Assembly (NCBI GenBank): GCA_030740135.1
Contig: JASLXW010000184.1
Location: 1 to 7,829, forward strand
Direction of reading: 5' to 3'
Source of the DNA: Nitrospinota bacterium
Lineage (GTDB): Bacteria > UBA8248 > JACPRG01
DNA: 7,829 bases
This document shows positions 5,377 through 7,829 of this stretch, piece after piece. The notes under the pieces were generated by a model. The model worked only from the letters and a program-made list of their open reading frames with translations. It searched no databases and was not told where the DNA came from. Numbering within the stretch: position 1 is the stretch's first letter; the number at the start of each line of letters is the position of its first letter. Both the position numbers and the translations under genes were made by a program.

Positions 5377-6825
5377 TTAACCTTTGATACATCCGACGGG
5401 CTTCAGCCGGGCGACCTTTTTGGCGATACCCGCCGCATGGACCACGTCCAACACGTCCAACACGTCTTTATAGGCTTCCGGCATCTCCTCGGCCATCGTA
5501 GCCCGGCCGGCCGCCATAACAAAAACGCCGCGGTCTTCCATCTCGCGGTGAAGCGCCCGTCCCCTCGCGGATTTTTTGGCCGCGTGTCGACTCAACCGGC
5601 GGCCCGCTCCGTGACAGGTGCTGCCGAAGCACTCGCCCATGGCTCCGTCCGTTCCCGCCAGGACGAAAGAGTGACGTCCCATGTCGCCGGGAATCAGGAC
5701 CGGCTGGCCGACCTTCCGGTAATCAGACGGAACCTCTTCATGGCCGGGCGGAAACGCCCGGGTGGCCCCTTTGCGGTGGACGGCCACCTTTCTTTTCTTC
5801 CCGTTCACCGCGTGATCTTCCAGTTTTACGATGTTGTGCGCAACGTCGTACAGGGTGCTCATTCCCAATTCCCGGGGCGAGATGTCGAGAACGCGGAGAA
5901 AGGCCTCCTCGACTTTTCCGCGGATGCATTGGCGGTTCGCCCACGCGAAGTTGGCGGCGGCCCGCATGGCGCCCAGATAGGACCTGCCCTCGGGAGAATC
6001 CAGCGGGACGCAGGCCAACTGGCGATCCGGAACCCGGATTCCATACCGAACCATCGCCTTCTCCATCACCCCCAGAAAGTCCGTGCACACCTGGTGACCC
6101 AGGCCGCGGGATCCGGTGTGAATCATCACGGCGATCCCCCCGGGGAATAATCCGAAGGCGTCGGCGATTCGGGGATCGAATATTTCCCGCACCACCTGAA
6201 TCTCGGCGAAGTGGTTGCCGGAACCGAGGGTGCCGAGCTGCCGGCGGCCGCGCTCGAAGGCCTTGTCGCTGACTTCGTCCGGGGCGGCGCCGGCCAACGC
6301 CCCGCCGGACTCCACGTGCGGAAAGTCGGAAGGCGAGCCGAATTCCCGCTCGACGGCCCACTGGGCCCCTCGCGTAAGCAAGGGGGTTTTGTCCCCGTCG
6401 GCCAGACGAAGGTCGCTTCGGGAGCCGACACCGGAGGGGACCTGCTGGAAGAGGGCCGTAACCAGCGGCCGGATCTTGTCTTCGACATCTTCGATGCGGA
6501 GATGGGTCCGCAGAAGGCGGACGCCGCAGTTGATGTCGAACCCAACGCCGCCGGGACTGACGACTCCATCCCGTTGGGGATCGGTGGCGACAACGCCTCC
6601 GATGGGCAAGCCGTAGCCGAAGTGGATGTCCGGCATGGCGATGGAGGCCGTGACGATTCCGGGCAACGTGGCGCCGTTGGCGACCTGATCCAGGCAATCA
6701 TCCTTGAGAATTTCCTGAAGCAAACGTCCACTCGCGTAAACGAGTCCCGGCACCCTCATACCGGGCTTGTATTCTTTTGGAATTTCGTAGCGGTGCTCGT
6801 CAAGCTTGACGAGGGGCACGGCCAT
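5377..6825 (-). CDS. rtcB: RtcB RNA-splicing ligase (3'-phosphate / 2',3'-cyclic phosphate to 5'-OH)
   Basis: This 482-residue GTP- and Mn-dependent RNA ligase joins 3'-phosphate or 2',3'-cyclic phosphate ends to 5'-OH ends in tRNA splicing or RNA repair. All active-site residues known from the Pyrococcus enzyme are present: Asp97 and Cys100 in GFDINCG, His205 in GSGNHFAE, His236 in IHTGSRGLGHQ, His330 in YDVAHN, and the guanylylated His405 in CHGAGR. The C-terminal Lys481 is also present. Length equals that of the archaeal type (about 480). ATG 6825 gives an N-terminus that fits the family, with GAGGAG 12 bases upstream (rather far). Alternative starts are ATG 6864, which would overlap the archease stop by eight bases, and a frame open to 6900. 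It sits directly after its activator archease, so the two are surely made together. Near the C-terminus a 9-base tandem repeat encodes DVLDVLDV. Confidence 0.97.
   Translation of the reverse strand: MAVPLVKLDEHRYEIPKEYKPGMRVPGLVYASGRLLQEILKDDCLDQVANGATLPGIVTASIAMPDIHFGYGLPIGGVVATDPQRDGVVSPGGVGFDINCGVRLLRTHLRIEDVEDKIRPLVTALFQQVPSGVGSRSDLRLADGDKTPLLTRGAQWAVEREFGSPSDFPHVESGGALAGAAPDEVSDKAFERGRRQLGTLGSGNHFAEIQVVREIFDPRIADAFGLFPGGIAVMIHTGSRGLGHQVCTDFLGVMEKAMVRYGIRVPDRQLACVPLDSPEGRSYLGAMRAAANFAWANRQCIRGKVEEAFLRVLDISPRELGMSTLYDVAHNIVKLEDHAVNGKKRKVAVHRKGATRAFPPGHEEVPSDYRKVGQPVLIPGDMGRHSFVLAGTDGAMGECFGSTCHGAGRRLSRHAAKKSARGRALHREMEDRGVFVMAAGRATMAEEMPEAYKDVLDVLDVVHAAGIAKKVARLKPVGCIKG
5443..5466 (-). repeat. 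9-base tandem repeat (2.7 copies) in rtcB
   Basis: On the plus strand CACGTCCAA occurs twice and is followed by CACGTC. It encodes Asp454-Val-Leu-Asp-Val-Leu-Asp-Val461 of RtcB. The surrounding segment (YKD...VVHAAGIAKKVARL) appears to have the normal family length, so the repeat seems to be recent sequence homogenisation and not an insertion. A change of one unit would stay in frame. Confidence 0.6.
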
Positions 6826-6837
6826 GGGCTTGTGAAT

Positions 6838-6843
6838 CTCCTC
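6838..6843 (-). promoter_or_regulatory. Probable ribosome binding site of rtcB
   Basis: GAGGAG on the minus strand lies 12 bases before ATG 6825, in the 31-bp gap after the archease stop. The spacing is longer than the ideal, but no comparable site precedes the alternative ATG at 6864. Confidence 0.45.
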
Positions 6844-6856
6844 TTGAGACCCGAGG

Positions 6857-7285
6857 CTAGACATCCACAATGACATACGCCCGCCACCCGCCAGGCTCAC
6901 GGGCCACCTTCAGCCGGTGCAGGGTCGCGGCCTTGACCTCCAGGCCGAGGGCGTGGCGCTCAGGGTCCACCGCCTCCCCAATCAACAGTCCCTCCACTCG
7001 GGTGTTCGTCCATCGGGAGATCCGGACATCGCAAGCGAGAAATCCGTGAATCTCATGAAGGTAAATGGCCTCGTTCAACCAGCGAAAAAAGAGGTCTTCG
7101 GTGTTTTCCCCGCTGACCCGGCAGGGGATCGATCGCCGGGGCTCGACGGTCCCCGGGTCGCACATCACGCTGAACAGTCCCCGGATCGCTTCCCGGAAGA
7201 CGTCCTCCGCATCAGGGCCCCAGGTCTCGATGGCCACATCCGCCGTCGTCGGACTCAGCCGAAACCCCGCGCTTGCTTCATCCAT
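6857..7285 (-). CDS. Archease (RtcB activator)
   Basis: This 142-residue protein is the small cofactor that speeds RtcB guanylylation and allows multiple turnover. The start of the fold reads GFRLSPTTADVAIETWGPDAEDVFREAIRGL, matching the family's 'TAD' block (Asp16) followed by a helix. SGENTEDLFFRWLNEAIYLHE fits the central helix, and VKAATLHRLKV followed by WRAYVIVDV fits the last strands. The conserved acidic residue next to the C-terminus is Asp141, one residue before the end, as expected for the metal site. Length agrees with the usual 135-145. Its ATG lies 15 bp after the TonB-like gene; the ribosome site is poor, so translation may depend on coupling. It is immediately followed by rtcB, the classic pairing. 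Confidence 0.93.
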   Translation of the reverse strand: MDEASAGFRLSPTTADVAIETWGPDAEDVFREAIRGLFSVMCDPGTVEPRRSIPCRVSGENTEDLFFRWLNEAIYLHEIHGFLACDVRISRWTNTRVEGLLIGEAVDPERHALGLEVKAATLHRLKVAREPGGWRAYVIVDV

Positions 7286-7300
7286 GAAGGATCGATGGTC

Positions 7301-7829
7301 TCAAGGTTCATACAGGATCTCGCTTTTGATGGCGAGCCGGTTCAGCTTGATGATGGGTGGAAATTTTGGAAATGGAGCGGACTTCCGGATGGCCATCAGG
7401 GCCTCTTCGTCAAAGAGCGGAAAACCGGAGCTTTGGAGGAGATTAAGCGTTGCCAGCCGGCCGTCGCGGGTCACTTCGAACCGGATGATGACCTTCCCGC
7501 GAACTTTCCCCGCGGCGGCAGCCTCCGGGAAGTAGAGGCGCTCATCGATTTTCTTCCATATTGCGTAACGATACCCCCTGTACCGAACATCCTGAGTCAG
7601 AAGAGGAGCAAGCCGGACTTTTTTCCTGGAGCGGGGGTTTCTCTTTCTCGGGGAGGCCGCTACGCCGTTCGGATCGGTTCGGAGAAGGCCCAAGAGCTCT
7701 GTGGCGGTTTTCGGCTTCGACCGCCGCTTTTTCGCCTTCGGCGCCAGGCGAACGAAGTTATCGACCTTGACGGAGGCCACAAGATCTCGGGGTGGAGGGT
7801 TCGGTCTTTTGATCGGGCGCCGGCGTCTC
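7301..7829 (-). CDS. TonB-family protein, C-terminal part (start outside the window)
   Basis: The frame runs to the right edge of the window without a stop, so the GTG at 7780 is probably internal and the N-terminal membrane anchor lies outside. The visible residues begin with a basic and proline-rich stretch (an Arg run, then PNPPPR). More Lys/Arg clusters follow (KAKKRRSKPK, SPRKRNPRSRKK), typical in kind of a periplasmic linker. The last 90 or so residues form a TonB C-terminal domain: YRYAIWKKIDERLYFPEAA, GKVIIRFEVTRDGRLATLNLLQSSG, FDEEALMAIRKSAPFPKFPP. TonB proteins pass energy from the inner-membrane ExbB/ExbD complex to outer-membrane receptors; some TonB-domain proteins have other roles. 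No ExbB, ExbD or receptor is in view. The presence of this domain implies an outer membrane. It is 15 bp upstream of archease, in the same direction. Confidence 0.9.
   Translation of the reverse strand, partial: RRRRPIKRPNPPPRDLVASVKVDNFVRLAPKAKKRRSKPKTATELLGLLRTDPNGVAASPRKRNPRSRKKVRLAPLLTQDVRYRGYRYAIWKKIDERLYFPEAAAAGKVRGKVIIRFEVTRDGRLATLNLLQSSGFPLFDEEALMAIRKSAPFPKFPPIIKLNRLAIKSEILYEP

Noticed and set aside
5315..5392. N-terminal extension of gpsA to 5392
   Set aside because: The extra 26 residues precede the Rossmann strand that begins GpsA proteins, overlap the rtcB stop, and are bypassed by ATG 5314 with a well-spaced AGGA.
5738..6697. A 319-codon minus-strand frame inside rtcB, and plus-strand frames at 6211-6873 and 5437-6150
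   Set aside because: All are shadows of rtcB, whose conserved motifs run through the whole region. The translations are Arg/Pro/Gly-rich without recognisable features.
7301..7780. Taking GTG 7780 as the start of a complete 159-residue TonB-like protein
   Set aside because: The frame stays open to the window edge with a proline- and arginine-rich stretch typical of the linker, and no membrane anchor would be present if it began at 7780.

Overview
The window is GC-rich and almost fully coding. One long co-directional run on the minus strand covers positions 7829 down to 210. A single plus-strand gene end enters from the left (3-167) and converges on it. I see no insertion sequence, CRISPR array, tRNA, rRNA or prophage signature. 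The partial TonB-type protein implies an outer membrane. The coproheme decarboxylase implies the coproporphyrin-dependent haem route, which is known mainly from monoderm lineages but also from several diderm phyla. Together they suggest a GC-rich diderm outside the classical Alpha/Beta/Gammaproteobacteria, possibly one of the less cultured phyla. That placement is inference; nothing here names a genus.

Order of the minus-strand run, in the direction of transcription: C-terminal part of a TonB-family energy-transducing protein (7829-7301); archease (7285-6857); RtcB RNA ligase (6825-5377); GpsA, NAD(P)-dependent glycerol-3-phosphate dehydrogenase (5314-4307); a 691-residue membrane protein joining a PAP2 lipid phosphatase to a GT-C glycosyltransferase (4226-2151); a GtrB/ArnC/DPM1-like family 2 glycosyltransferase with two C-terminal membrane helices (2077 or 2140 to 1073); and a coproheme decarboxylase of the chlorite-dismutase family (1055-210). 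Gaps between genes are 10 to 80 bp, so the run may be one or two operons. The two largest gaps (62 and 80 bp) flank gpsA, and each contains a small inverted repeat. The plus-strand gene ending at 167 is the tail of a nucleotidyltransferase.

Three functional units can be proposed. Archease and RtcB form an RNA repair or splicing pair, with all metal and guanylylation residues present. The GT2 protein and the PAP2/GT-C fusion look like a complete lipid-linked sugar cassette: the GT2 would charge polyprenyl phosphate with a sugar on the cytoplasmic face, the GT-C would transfer it outside, and the PAP2 domain would remove phosphate from a polyprenyl diphosphate or from the lipid acceptor. GpsA supplies sn-glycerol-3-phosphate for phospholipids. 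ChdC finishes haem b synthesis.

The most notable points are the PAP2/GT-C fusion with its GT2 partner and an uninterrupted run of nine G inside the fusion gene. A one-base change in that run would truncate the enzyme, so it is a candidate slippage or phase-variation site. I found no clearly new defence or mobile system.
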